From: Hypholoma sublateritium FD-334 SS-4 | Lineage: Eukaryota > Basidiomycota > Agaricomycetes > Agaricales > Strophariaceae | DNA: 64,000 nt | NCBI GenBank assembly: GCA_000827495.1 | Contig: KN817521.1 | Location: 955,788 to 1,019,787, forward strand | Reading direction: 5' to 3' | In this document: positions 43,347-55,644 of the stretch, one piece after another | Layout of the letters: each line of letters starts with the position of its first letter | How positions within the stretch are numbered: position 1 is the first letter of the stretch | Notes under the pieces: model-generated | Database searches by the model: none | What the model was told of the DNA's origin: nothing | What the model saw: the letters and a program-made list of their open reading frames with translations, nothing else | Made by a program: the position numbers and the translations under genes

Positions 43347-45914
43347 TTATACGCCGTTTTCTACCTTTGCCACAAGCTCCTCGAGTTCCCGTATTTTGTC
43401 TCTCACTGATCCTGCACGTGGCGCGGAGGGGGAAGAAACCTTCTTGGGGGTGTCATTATTCGTTGTTGAACGCATGTCGCAAGTTGTCTGGCTACTGGGA
43501 TGAACGTGAACGATCGGATCTTCTTCAAGTAAACCCTGTGTGACCTGTGGCAATAGTGTGGAGGAATTGGATTCTGGTAAATAGTCTGCACGGGCTAAGG
43601 CCAGTATTTTCCAGTACGGGCGTTGAATATGCTCGTTAGGTAGGCTAACTCCAGAGATCGTACTCCTTTCTGCGTCGGCTTGAAAAGTCTGAGAGCTACT
43701 TCGGGTTGGCTCTGTGAAAGGCGTCTTTGAGGTAATTCTTTCCGCTGGGTCGATGTTGGATGGGCTGGTCGTTTGGTTATTGAGAACCGAATCCGACTGA
43801 CGCGCAGAGTCCGGTGATACAGCCGAATCGGACGTTGACGGTTGCTTTTCCAGAGTTATTGCTGAAGATTTACGACCTGTATCGAGTTCCTGGTAATTCA
43901 CCTCCTCGTCGCCGATAGGTGCATTCGAAGCGAGCAGAGCTTGACGCTGCAGGTATTTCTCCTTCACGCGGGCAGCAAACGTGCTATGCAAATTCCCGTG
44001 TCTCGATTCCGGATATATCGTTCCATGTCCGGCGGTATCTTGCTCATGTTGCGCTGCTGCTTTGTCGAGGTTTTCCTGCAGCGAGGAGTAATATAGATCT
44101 GCAAACCGTGGAGGACTTTTGTTGTTGTTGGCGACCGTGTTTTCAGACACGATATCGTTTCTGTGGTGTTCAGTCTGATCGTTGTGTTGATCCAAAGGCT
44201 CATCTTCAAAATCGCTTTCTTCTTCCGAGTATTGTTCGGTGTATTCGGACTCCATCGGCGAAGAATCTGAGGACTGGATGTTGGTTCCTGCAGGATTGGT
44301 TATAAGTGCGGGATGCGGAGGGTCGAAGGATAGAAAGTTGACGATCTCTATGGGTAAAGATACTTTGACTTCAGTTGCAAGGATCGTTCCAACGTTGACA
44401 ATGACCTGTATCTCGTAGGAAACTTCGATGAGATGACCGCGAGAGATAGATAATGCATCTGGCTGTGTTGATGATGTAAGTTATGGGCAGAAGGAACGAA
44501 ACAGTCATAAGCAATACCGGTATTATAAGGTTATGAGAGAATGAGCGTGTTTGGCCTGGTATAACACCTGCCCACCAACCTTTGGCACTGGCGTGTCCGC
44601 GTGTACCTCTCGCGCAAACTTCCAAGATAGACTGAGCTACTTGCTTTTTCGTGGTTGATGACTGCAGGATATCCGCTATTGCGCCAGCTTTCGAACCCCC
44701 TTTCATGGCGTCGAATTCGTACCCTGTCCGAAAGACTGTAGTGGAGCGGAGAAGCTGGAGGCATAAATTCTTCAGCGCCTTGTCTGATTTGTTAACGACT
44801 TTAACTTTGACGAAGCAAGACTGTCCAGAGACCCAGTGCAACCTATGTATTGACGCAGTCAGCGTAACCTGACCATTACCACCCATGCGTAGTGATTCCG
44901 AAGCAGTGACCTGGATAGGACGAGATGTAGGAGCCAGAACAATGGAAGGATTTAAACGCGGCCATATGCTGCAATCCCGATAGAAGTGGGCGAAAGACCT
45001 TGCACCAGACGATGGATCCTTTAATTCCAGAGAGCTACCGAAGAGGATTGTTCAGTCGGATGGTACAGAATGCAATATAATTTGAAAATAACAGACACTA
45101 TTGCAATATAGCGAATATATAAGCCAGATTGAAGCGGTAGCACACCTTTGGCGGTCCCACTTTCTGATTCTGGGTCCATATACAAGACGAAGGGAAGAAA
45201 GTGTGTACCTTCCGTAGCAGTCGAGAAACCTTCGATATCTGGTTCTGAAGCATAGATACGATCTATTCCCCGGGTTACATCTGAAAGAGACGAAGAGCAC
45301 TGGTAGAAGATAGATCGCTCTCCGTCGTCCAAACTTTCAAAGCCAATCAGCCTGATTTTCCCTCGAGATATTAGTACAGGTTTCTGTTTCTTGAGATGCT
45401 TCCTAATATTGATTTGAATATAGCCGCGAAGATAGCCCCCTTGTACGCAGACGTTGCTTTGCAAAAATATGTCGAGGTTCACACGGGACCTCGATTTGGC
45501 TTGTTCCAATGAGATATGAGAGCGCTGAGGTTCCGAGAATGTACCCAAAGAGATCTCTGCGCCAGATTTTAGTCGGGAATGGTCATTTCCGAGAATTTGC
45601 TTCAATTCCGCGGCAGTTTGACCAGGGGTACCATGAATTTCTAGAAGACTTCGGCGACTGGTTGTTGTATCCTCTAGACAAGCTGAGTAGCAGGGTGTGT
45701 TATAAGACTCATCGAGATCATCCGAGCTATACACTGCAGTAGAATCATTCTCTTGGCTCATTCCAGCATAGTAGACCGAATCTTGAATCGGCAAGGCCAA
45801 ATCGTGCATTGGAGATCCTGATATACTCGCAGTACTAGTGGGCAGGGAAGAGGCCTCCGAAAAGCTAATGGCCAAGCCAGATGATGGGCCAAGAGTCGTG
45901 GAGACTGTCGGCAT
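43347..45914 (-). CDS. Arrestin-related protein (arrestin N- and C-domains)
   Basis: Fungal alpha-arrestins link plasma-membrane transporters to Rsp5-type ubiquitin ligases for endocytosis. The N-terminal arrestin domain shows LEQAKSRSRVNLDIFLQSNV, GGYLRGYIQINIRKHLKKQ, GKIRLIGFESLDDGE and THFLPFVLYMDPE. Strand YIRYIAI then joins DPSSGARSFAHFYRDCSIWP across an intron. The C-domain has QVTLTASIHRLHWVSGQSCF, VKVVNKSDKALKNLCLQLL, WWAGVIPGQTRSFSHNLIIP and DALSISRGHLIEVSYEIQVI. A long acidic, Ser-rich tail follows (SEEESDFEDEP). I saw no certain PPxY motif, but SPPRFADLYY-type and PLPIQ-type stretches exist. The start is uncertain. ATG 45914 is safe, while an ATG at 46065 needs a 34-nt intron, which is unusually short. 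The stop is complementary to 43347-43349. Confidence 0.82.
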
Positions 45915-46186
45915 GAAATGAATAGGAGAAGTTGATTGCACAGATGGGTTTTGAGTACAGGACAGAGGTGAAGGACAAGCCTGCAGTGCCTGACGACGAT
46001 TCTAATTCGGACGGCAACAGTTGATTAGGAAGAACGTCTGTTGCCAAATAAATGCATTGCCACAAGGCTCCGCGCGACTTGAGCCAAACTTGAGCACAAC
46101 TTGAACGTGTCCCATAACCAACCCATAACCCACTTTGGGGGGGCCTTAACCACTTTCAAGGCCTACCTCTTATATCTCACACAATA
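45915..46186. promoter_or_regulatory. Divergent promoter arrestin / POP3
   Basis: Depending on the arrestin start, 120 to 270 bp separate the two genes. The sequence contains clustered near-repeats of acttgagc (46078-46105) and cccataacc (46111-46132), which may be binding sites. Their factor is unknown. Confidence 0.35.
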
Positions 46187-47230
46187 ATGTCGGAGAAGAA
46201 TGCTCGAACACTATCACATACATCAAATCGCGTAAAACCGCGGGATACGAAGGACAAAAAGGTTGCTTTTAAAGGTGCCCTCGACAGTCCTTTCCGTATT
46301 CAATGGTCTGCTTCTGCGTCATGCCATCTTCGATAGTCTGACACAATTTGACCTACTTTTAGGCCCTCGGTCCCTTTGACTCTACAAAGAAGTATATTGG
46401 AATGCATTATTGACCTCCTCGACGGTGCTTCCGACTATCATCATCATCGTAGTCTTGCCAGACGGAAACGAAAGCGAGTTTGCAAAGCCATGGAACGAGC
46501 CTCGCGGAAAAACAAGGAAACCTCTGAACCAGCTGTAGTCTCCGTAAACAAACGAGCATCGAATGAGCTGGACTACCACATGCATCTTGATCAGGATATC
46601 CAGCAATGCGAAACGCACGACGCTAATACTGAACCTCCCGTCTTTCTACGTCACCTTTCATATGGCATAAACGTTGTTACTAAACGACTGGAGGTCCAAA
46701 CACAAAGCGCCCGCCATCCCAATATTCTCACTCTTCCAGAAACATCAGAGACACCCCCAAAGCCATTAAAATATGTGTTTGTTTGTCGGGCAGACGTAGA
46801 TCCTCCGTTGTTGATAGAGCATCTCCCGCATCTCATCGCTGCATATAACTCAGCGCGCCCACCTCAGTATGCCAAACTAATACCTCTCCCACAAGGCTCC
46901 GAAAGTGTTCTTGCTCAAATTCTAGGCATCCGGCGAGTGACTGCCCTAGGACTTGATGTAAGGATCCCTTCAACAGTATCATGGCCTGCCCTTATTTCTT
47001 TATAGATGGACTTTCCTGACGACACAAGACTGAAGACACTGCTGGAGTCGATTCCGATTCTTGCTGCCTCCTGGTCATCTCAATCTACCCCGATAACTCC
47101 TCTGATTCAAACTCATATTAAACTTCTCCGAACCACTACTCCGAAAGACATGAAAGAAGCCAAAGAATCGCGTCTTCAGGGAAGGGCGGAAGCGAAACGG
47201 AGAAAAACAAATCATTCTAGTCTCAAATGA
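46187..47230 (+). CDS. POP3: RNase P/RNase MRP subunit Pop3-like
   Basis: Pop3 is an L7Ae/Rpp38-related protein of nuclear RNase P and RNase MRP, acting in tRNA and rRNA processing. Three exons give about 310 residues. A basic N-terminus precedes the family signature KKVAFKGALDSPFRIQW-PSVPLTLQRSIL, made by the first junction (46305|acceptor near 46363). A basic helix (SLARRKRKRVCKAMERASRK) follows. The L7Ae-like core is LRHLSYGINVVTKRLEVQ, KYVFVCRADVDPPLLIEHLP and LIPLPQGSESVLAQILGIRRVTALGLD. The second intron joins MDFPDDTRLKTLLESIP. The tail is basic (GRAEAKRRKTNHSSLK). The PFRIxWP and KYVFVCRxDxxPPxL strings are the basis of the call. Confidence 0.85.
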
Positions 47231-47530
47231 TTTCAGGGTTTCTTGTTCACCGCCAGTTGTGTATGGCCTATTTTTCCATTCTAAGGGCCCCATAGGGCAC
47301 GAGATATATATGTTCTGTCAGTGTCAAATCTTTGTATGTCATTTTGATGTCATTAAAGTGTGGGGACTCTGACTCTTGACACGGTCTGTCACAATCACGA
47401 GACATTGACTTCGTCACGCCATGTGCACGACTACACTTGGACTACACGCGGCTGCAGCCGAGCACAGGCATTCCCTTGATTGTGTAGTTAATGCCACACC
47501 GCAGGCTGACTCCTACCCCCGTCTTCCATC

Positions 47531-49099
47531 ATGTTTGTAGCAATTGTCGGCACGCGCTTTTCCGGGAAGTCGAGTATCGTTGAATATTTGGTCTCGAAGG
47601 GATTCACCCAAATCAAGCTGATCAACGAATCGGACTCGGAGCATGTTGTGGTGGTGTCTGAAGACAAATTTGAGGTACTGATATCTACCAGACTTTAGAC
47701 GTATTGAATGCCAAATCTTACATGGGACAGACAATAAAACATCCCTCTGGACTGTCTGTGAACATCTCAAGATCTCAGGGCGTTTCGGACAAGGCAGGAT
47801 TGAATGTCATCTCCAAGCACTTGTCTTTTCTGTCTATGAGCCCGCTTCCCTCCCCCGCCCCAACGACAGATTCAACATCTCAAAGCCGTCAAACTTTATG
47901 TTTCTCTAGTACCAATGACATCCTGAGTTTCGTTACCCAAAATTGGAGAGAAAACTTTGTCACGACGGATCTGCCTACGAGGGATCTACTCAAGCCATTT
48001 ATCCGAAGGCCATTCTTCCTGCTCGTGAGCGCTGACGCACCTCTGTTAACAAGATACGATCGCTCGAAAAGGTCTTAACTGGCTACTTCTTGAGCTTAAT
48101 TCGCACTAATTATTTCAATTTTATAGCTTTCTCAGCTCATCGCTGCAAGAGTTTGTTCTCGACGACGATCGGGCTGTGTTTGGAGCATGGAGTTCTGCTC
48201 GTTCGCATGAAATTTGCTTGCTCAACTTAACAGATTTAATCAATATTCAAATCAACAACTCATTTCCGACACTCAAAGAACTGCACACCCATCTTGAGGA
48301 AGTTGATTTCCTACACCCCGAGCACCTCCGGCCAAGTTGGGATGCGTATTTCATGGTTGGTCCTAGAAATAACTTGTAAATCACGCTTACACCTTGTTAG
48401 CTTGACTAACACACTCGTAGACGTTGGCATCACTTGCGTCCCGCCGATCAAATTGCATGAAACGGCGCGTCGGCGCCATCCTTGTCCGTGAAAACCGTGT
48501 TCTCGCTTCTGGGTATGAATTTATCTACACATAAGTATGATATTCTCATACTGAAGATTACTCGGCTATAGATACAACGGCACCCCCCGCGGTCTGACTA
48601 ATTGTAATGAGGGCGGCTGCCCACATTGCAATGGAAATATCGATGCTCAGAGTAATTGCCAGGAATGCCTCTGTCTACACGCGGAAGAAAATGCACTTCT
48701 TGAAGCCGGCAGAGAAAGAGTTGGAAAAGACTGTGTGCTGTATTGCAATACGTCAGTCTACCAATGCTTTTTGGCGGAATCGGCCTCACTCGCGCTCGTT
48801 AGATGTCCATGTCTAAAATGCACCGTTAAAATCATACAAACGGGCGTCAAAACGGTAGTATATAACCTTACATATAAAGTGTGAGTGTTTGCTTAATTTA
48901 ATTATTTTCAAAAAACGAACACCACTGTCTAATGCTTCCGTTGTTCAGCGATGATGCGTCTGCGGCACTCTTCAAAGAAGCAGGTGTCCAGCTTCGGCGA
49001 TATGACCCAAACAGCAAGTTTCGAGTGTTACCCGCAGATGATGAAGGCTTAACGTCGGTGACATCCGAACCATACTCCGATCTCAATACCATTAGGTGA
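47531..49099 (+). CDS. DCD1: Deoxycytidylate (dCMP) deaminase
   Basis: Converts dCMP to dUMP, feeding thymidylate synthesis. The N-terminus has a P-loop-like motif (MFVAIVGTRFSGKSSIVEYL), as fungal Dcd1 proteins do. Then come FVTQNWRENFVTTDL and RRPFFLLVSADAP. The deaminase domain holds SRRSNCMKRRVGAILV, YNGTPRGLTNCNEGGCPHC and the zinc site CLHAEENALLEAGRERV plus CPCLKCTVKI, giving the His/Cys/Cys ligands and the Glu proton shuttle. The TCPC-LKC site is completed by an intron (YCNT-CPCLKC). Six or seven exons. Intron 1 is not settled: the apparent 24-nt gap after SEDKFE is too short, so a longer intron ending before HLSFLSM is more likely. The stop lies 20 bp from the convergent TTI1 stop. 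Confidence 0.9.
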
Positions 49100-49119
49100 A
49101 ATACAAAATGTAGCCATTT

Positions 49120-52100
49120 TTATTTCATATTTTCGAAGACAATATCCGTGTTCCTCCCTATTTGCCACTCTGGTTTCATCATAAAGCTCATGATAGGGTT
49201 TGTCAACGAGGACGTAGACACCAGAGCCAACCACACTGCATCTGGATTGATCTCCGCCGCTTGGATGTAGAGATCAGCCGCACATTGTTGCAGCTCTTCG
49301 TGTACATGACCGGCTAAGAATCTTCGAAACGACACGAGGACCTCCCAATACGACGGTTCGTGCTCGTGTACTCCTTTTAGGGAAAATGTCATCGTCCGTA
49401 GAAGTGACCGGTAAAGTCGATGCGAATGTGTATAGGCTGACTCCGGCCCTATGCCTCCTTTGTTACTCCGCATGAGGGCGCTTGATTTCTCCCCCCCTTC
49501 AAGTTCTCGCAGCATCAAACGAAATTTGGGCCAGACATCATCCCAAACCTTGCGAAACATGAAATCGCCCACATTTTTTGATAACGCCTCTATCAAACCC
49601 GCAGCAGCACTGACCACAAAGGTTTCTGGATCTCCCAGTCGGTTGATAATGAATGGCCAGGCAGGGTGAATTGACGGTAAAAGTGCTGATTCTGGCAATA
49701 CTGGAACAGACGATGCAAGCAAGTTCAGGATCCGCGCTCGAATAACCGGCGAATTGTGAGTCAGAAAGTTTATGGAGCGAGAGATGATTTGCATTGTAAG
49801 GGCCTGTATAGGTGTAGGCGGTAGTTCATTGTTGTGCGCGGTTTCCACTTTCATGCGATTATCGTCCGGGTCGTCTTCGTCATGATTTTCCGACGGTTTG
49901 CCTGGCCCCCACGCTTTCCGGGGGGCAGGGCCATAATCGGTGGTGCCTCCCTCTATTGGATCGTCGAACCTTCGTGGCAAAAAAGCGAAGAAGTCATCAA
50001 GAGATGTTCTTTGTGGTCCTATACCGCGTTTCTCTTTAGATTTGGGGTTGTTGCCTGCGGTTACTTCTGCTTCCATTTCGATGACCTTTACAACTTCAGC
50101 CAGAACCTCGATCAGTCCGTCCACAATCACGCCATAACCATGGTATTCGTCAAGACGATCAAAGCACTCTTCGACAACATCTCCTGCCTTGTCGACGATG
50201 TCGGCGCCAACTAGGCGAACCATGACTCCAAGGACTTTACTCGCGTCAATATCGAGCCACCTTCGAGTCAACCGACGAGAGATGGAATCCAAGACGTAGT
50301 CGAAGTTTGAGAGTAGAAGGTTGGCAGGTGATGCATATGAGGTTGAGACAGTTATGAAGTTCAGCGTTGCAAGAGCCGTGGTCGAAAGAAACGACACAGT
50401 AGAGACGACCGAGTGCAGGATGGGATATAGAGTGTAGATGAACGAGGATATAAATCGATTCTGCGCAATGCCTGAGGTGACAGCTATGACTTGCAAACAC
50501 AACGCTCTGTGGATGACTGGTTGACTGATTCGCTTGAATCGCTTTGAGCTCGATGTTGATGCTTGTGTGATTTTGAGTGTGTCCTGAAGAGGAACTAGGC
50601 CCTTCTGATGTTGGACCAATAACATGGTGTCGTCATCTTGGGCGCGCAATGTATCACCGTCTACTGAAGTGAGGCTTGGGTCTAGTCGATCCCAGATTTC
50701 GGAAATGGTCTTAGCCAAGGCTCGAGCATGCTTTTCCAGCCGTTTATTGATTCGCTTCGTTGAGATGGTGGCCGCGCGATCTGTAAATAAAGAGATGCCC
50801 GCGATTCCTTCCAACAATCTACACGCGCACCATAATGCTGCGACTGATGTTGAGCTGCTTCCCTCACAGCCTAGAGAAATGAACCAATCGACAGCGAAGA
50901 GGCAGGAATCCCCAGCAGCCTTGCCCAATGAATGGAACATTCTTTTCAGCGAATCGCGCGTTTCGAGTGAAGATATGTTTTTGAAGACAAGCTCAGGGAA
51001 TGCTATCCAAAGTGGGGTGTTCGGATTGGTTTCTAAGGATAATTGAGCCCCTGAGGTCTGCGTGATGATAACAGAAGGTTCCACAAATTCCATTACAGAC
51101 AATAAGCTCCAGCCCCACTTTTCAATCCCTCCACTTGGACCTAATAAGTTAGCTATACCTTTTGCAATTACGGAAATTTTGTTGCTAGGATCTTCGTATG
51201 ACGCAAGCTGACAAGTAGCATTTATCAGTCCAGCTGCGTGAGCCACCCGAGCATCAGATTGCGTAGACAAAAGTCGAGGAAGCGAGGAAAGATTGTCCCC
51301 TAAATTTGTCATCAGAATGTTTTGAAGCGGAACTTGTTCATCAGAAGGTATTGTCAGTAGAGCAGCCAATGATTCTGTCGCCAGGACGGAAACTGAAGGG
51401 TAATCGGACAGAGAAAGTGACAGAAGGAACGAGAGAAGCAATGGTTGGGTTTGAGGGAGAGTTAGCGATGTTGACCTTATTAATATCGTTGAGAACGTGC
51501 AAAGGGTTTGAAGTGCAATTGGAGTTGGATGCGAGAGAAGTGGGGTGAGGCTGTTCATGGCAATATGAACTTGCGTAGCAGTTCCTCGAAGCCATGATTC
51601 TGTTCGTTGGGTACCGTATGGGTTTGTATCTTCTGATGAGGTATTTTGAGAAGATCCGTTAACATCATTAATGAGGTCGTCCAAGTCGCGGACGCGTCGT
51701 ATTATTCCATGTTCAATGCAAACCTCATTTCCAAGCGCCTTAACCACGACCACTTGAATAACTTTGAAAGCACGGCTGACAATCTCTCCGTTTGTCCAGC
51801 CACCTCCACGAGTCATTCCGAGGCATAGTTTCGTCATGGTGCTGACCGTACCCGGAAGGACAGAGGGGATCAATTGATCTGGAAGGTACAATTCAATCAA
51901 AAAATGAGTGACTTCGAGCGATGCACTTTGTAATGCAAGATACTGCGATGAGGCAGAAGACATGACAGAATCTAGAGTCTGGCCGATGATAGGGATGAAT
52001 CGCGTATTTCGGGTATGTTCCTGCAATTCTAACAAACGGTCTTCTGCCTCCGCTGGGACAAGAAATCTTGTCAAGGCTTCCTCACTTGTGCGCGGGCGTA

Positions 52101-52623
52101 GAAGTGTCGAAAGACATTTCATTGCTGCTTGCTTCGTTTCATCGTCGCGAGCCTTGCCCTTGCCGTTCGATTTCGCCTCAATCCCACCAATAACCGAGCC
52201 ACACACCATGAACAACTGTTCCCAAATCTTGATATCGCATGTCCACCACCAGCTCTCTGCAAGGAGTCCAAAGACGTTCAAAATTTTCTCGAGGACTTGG
52301 TCTGGTATCCCTGTAGAAGGATTGCGCTGCAAGATTGTTGATGCTGGCAGGAACACATATGAAATGAGATTTGGGGTCAAGTTTTCGGAAGGTATGTGTT
52401 TCAAAACATCGATTAATTCTTGCAGTAGCTTTGATGTCGATGTAATGGATGCCTGGGTCAGACGAGATGCACCAAGAAGCGGTACGCAAACGGTTTTCAA
52501 CTGAAAAAAAAGAAGGTTAGACAGTTATGTGTGCTCTAAGACAACAAACTTATGAAATACCTTTCTGAAGTCTGCTTGACTAGTGGGACTCTCATTTGGA
52601 GTTGACCGTGATAAAGCAGCCAT
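49120..52623 (-). CDS. TTI1: TTT complex subunit Tti1 (HEAT-repeat protein)
   Basis: Tel2-Tti1-Tti2 is a co-chaperone complex that stabilises PIK-related kinases (TOR, ATM, ATR). Two exons: a short one starting ATG 52623 (MAALSRSTPNESPTSQADFRK), then LKTVCVPLLGASRLTQASI in the long exon. Total about 1,146 residues, the normal size for Tti1. The sequence is helical throughout with HEAT-like repeats. Diagnostic stretches are ELLDVL-type LLQELIDVLKHIPS near the start, IEKWGWSLLSVMEFVEP in the middle, RISQPVIHRALCLQVIAV, and the C-terminal WPFIINRLGDPETFVVSAAAGLIEAL and PSYWEVLVSFRRFL. The long exon has a polar insert (ENHDEDDPDDNRMKVE). The gene's 3' end almost touches DCD1, and its 5' end is divergent from the ADC synthase gene. 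Confidence 0.9.
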
Positions 52624-53311
52624 GGCCGGTGGTGTGAGTAGTAATTTGAGTCGACTTCAAGCAAACTTCAAAGTTCAAGCACATCTGTCGGTATGCCAGT
52701 ATGCGGTGTGATAAGTTGCATCAGACTCACTCGTTCGGAGTAGATTGCCAATTACTGCATGAAATACATGGTCTATCAGGATCAAAAGCGGTGTTTCCTG
52801 GACTGACGAAAGCCTGAGCCTCAATGAATTCCAATAAGTAGTTGCAATAATTGATCTTGCCGGAGGATTCACTTGGAAGGCGCGCGCCACGGCTATGGTT
52901 TGAGCAGAGTGTTAACCGCGTTAGTCAGCAATCAATAACACGCTTGAGCTTGAGCTTGAAGGTAGTTGCTAACAAGTTTATACTTATCACATCACTCTGG
53001 TCTTTCCAGTTATTCAATGGATCACATACAAATGCATTTTAATAATGCTATCGGGATTCCGTTCTCACCATATGAACTTCTAAGCCTCCGTTTTCTCATC
53101 GGTTCGAATCCAGAGCCATTTTGCGGTGAAAACGCAATTACCAGAAAACCTAAATTGGTTCCGACATTCGATCGCATTCTCACTTCATGACAAGTTCAGG
53201 TAAGTTTTTCTGGTCTTTATTGTACCGCTTTCACATATAAGCATCTACTTAATTTCCTCTTAGACTGACAATATCACACTGACCTACTATAATCCGGATT
53301 CAGGTCATAAG
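52624..53311. promoter_or_regulatory. Divergent intergenic region TTI1 / aminodeoxychorismate synthase
   Basis: About 690 bases between two start codons. It includes a short imperfect repeat cttgagcttgagcttga near 52942. A tRNA-like ggttcgaatcc occurs near 53102, without the rest of a tRNA. No gene was recognised. Confidence 0.45.
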
Positions 53312-55644
53312 ATGACCATAGAGAAACCCCGTCTTCTTCTCGTCGATTCTTATGACTCATTCACCCACAAGTATGACCCTCTGAATTCTCATCTTCCAGA
53401 CTCGTCTAACGGATTATCTTTCCTTCAGTCTCGCAGCTCTATGTCGACAAGCGATCCCAAACGTCGCGGTGACCATCATAAAAAACGACGATCTTACAAT
53501 TGAAGCCCTGCGACCCTATCTCCCCTACTTCTCCTGTGTCGTTGTGGGTCCAGGCCCAGGATCTCCCAACATAGCAAAAGACATTGGATTGGTTCGCGAT
53601 TTGTGGCAGTTGAAGGAAGACGTCCTACCAGTATTCGGAGTTTGCCTCGGCCTACAGAGTTTGGCCATTGCAAATGGGGCGACTCTCAAAAGATTGAACA
53701 CAGTCAAGCACGGCCAAATTTCGCAGATATATCACACATCGACGGATATTTTTGACTCGGTAGGCTCGATAAAGGCTGTCCGATACCATTCGCTCCATGT
53801 TGAACTCAAGGCAAACGGCGACGTGGAGGAACTGGCGTGGGCGGAAGATGAGGAGAATGGGAGGGTTGTAATGGGAGTTCGCCACCGATACCGGCCGTTT
53901 TGGGCTGTCCAGTATCATCCTGAATCAGTCTGCACCGATGGTGGAGGAATTCAAGTTGTTGCCAACTTTTGGCAGCTGTCCCAACGCTGGATGCAAAGAC
54001 ACGAGAGGCGGATCAGGCCCTGGAATTCATCTATGATGAACAGTCTCGGGCATCCGTGGCCATATGTTACCGCTCCTTCCCGACCAATTTCACCAGTCGA
54101 GCTGCCCAACGTTTCTGTCTCGTCTCCTAATCAGCTCGGTCTACCCGTTGTCGGTATATGTGAAGCACTGGGAGCGTTGGAAGAGTCATCAAATTTTGCA
54201 CTTCTTGAATCAGCAGCTGAACCCGGACGATTTTCAATTGTGGCATACATAACTCCTTCGACTCTTCAAATCAGGTATCGAGTCGGCGACGCCTCTGTTT
54301 GCCTCATCAAAGATACAAAGACGTTTTACGAACCTCTGGGGTCTGAGGACATTTGGACATGGCTTTCTAGATTCATGCGCTCGAGGAAAATGGTCAATGG
54401 CAATCCTGACCTTCCATTCTGGGGCGGCCTCGTAGGATGTTTGAGCTATGAACTAGGCGTCCACTCAATGCATGTCCCTGTCAAACGGACAGATAACGCT
54501 AGCAATAAACATCCGGACGTCAACTTTGTCTTCGTTGAACGAAGTGTTGTACTAGATCGACAAACGGGCCGAACTTATGTGCAGTCCATAATCCCGGATG
54601 ACGCTGCTTGGATATCTCAAACAGTAACGCTGCTGGAAAATTCCCCTCCGCAATACTGTAACACTGACCATCTAACGACATCCGGCATATCCACCACTCT
54701 TCCCGATAAAGCCCGCTATACTTCGAGAATCCAGGAAGCCAAAGAACATCTATTTGCAGGTGAATCATACGAACTATGTCTCACTGCTCAAACGCGCATA
54801 TCTATCCCTTCAAACCTCTCGTGCCAAGCATCATCAACTTCGTGGGAGCACTATAAGAGGCTGAGGCAGAACAACCCAGCACCCCATTCAGCATATTTAC
54901 GACTACATCCAACAACACTTCTTTCCTCTTCCCCTGAACGGTTTCTCTCGTTTTCTCGTAACCCAGGATCGATTTGCCAGCTACGACCAATCAAAGGCAC
55001 AGTGCGCAAAACACCAGACACTACGAGAGCTGCAGCTGAAGAAGCTCTAATCGGAAGTCCGAAAGAAGTGGCCGAGAATTTGATGATTGTTGATCTTATT
55101 CGACACGATTTACATGGCGTTGTCGGTGAGGATGTTGTGGTCAAGCAGTTTTGCTCAGTGGAAGAGTATGAAACCGTCTGGCAGCTTGTCAGTGTCATTG
55201 AAGGGAAACTTGCCGATAATCCAATTTCCAATCCTGACGCGGCGGATCAGCTAGGTTGGCAAGTGCTGCAGCACTGCCTACCTCCAGGTACATTTGATCT
55301 CGTTAAAGTCGTGACGGTTCTCATATCATGATGCAGGTAGTATGACAGGAGCTCCGAAACAGCGGAGTGTAGAGATCCTGCAAACCCTGGAAGATCAAGA
55401 GAGAGGAATCTATTCTGGAGTGTTTGGTTACTGGTGCGTGGGAGGTGGCGGGGATTGGTCTGTTACTATTCGCAGCTGCTTCAAATATGATGAAGCCAGT
55501 GTGTCTCAGGGAAGTGAAGCTGTGGAAGAGTGGGTAATCGGTGCTGGAGGTGCCATTACTGCGCTATCCGACCCCGAAGGAGAGTGGGATGAAATGGTGA
55601 TCAAACTGCAAAGCGTATTGCGCGCTTTCGGAGTTGCGGCTTAG
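53312..55644 (+). CDS. ABZ1: Aminodeoxychorismate synthase, fused PabA-PabB
   Basis: Makes 4-amino-4-deoxychorismate from chorismate and glutamine for p-aminobenzoate and folate. The glutamine amidotransferase half has LLLVDSYDSFTH-NLAALCR (junction 1), VVVGPGPGSP, the nucleophile Cys in PVFGVCLGLQSLA, and the His/Glu of VQYHPESVCTDGG. The chorismate-binding half has WGGLVGCLSYELG, YELCLTAQTRI, SSSPERFLSF, the PIKGT motif in QLRPIKGTVRKTPDT with its catalytic Lys, ENLMIVDLIRHDLHG, and LPPG-SMTGAPKQRSVEILQ (junction 2), ending VLRAFGVAA. The PIKGT Lys marks ADC synthase rather than anthranilate synthase. About 740 residues in three exons. The fused form is usual in fungi. The start ATG at 53312 has a purine at -3. 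Confidence 0.93.

Noticed and set aside
45915..46065. Arrestin start at 46065 (MWQCIYLATD)
   Set aside because: It would need a 34-nt intron to reach the arrestin frame. The ATG at 45914 needs none. It is left as an alternative only.
47673..47696. 24-nt GT-AG intron in DCD1
   Set aside because: Too short for spliceosomal removal. A longer intron ending further downstream is more likely.
53095..53120. ggttcgaatcc near 53102 as a tRNA B box
   Set aside because: The flanking stem bases do not pair and no A box or acceptor stem is present at the right distance.
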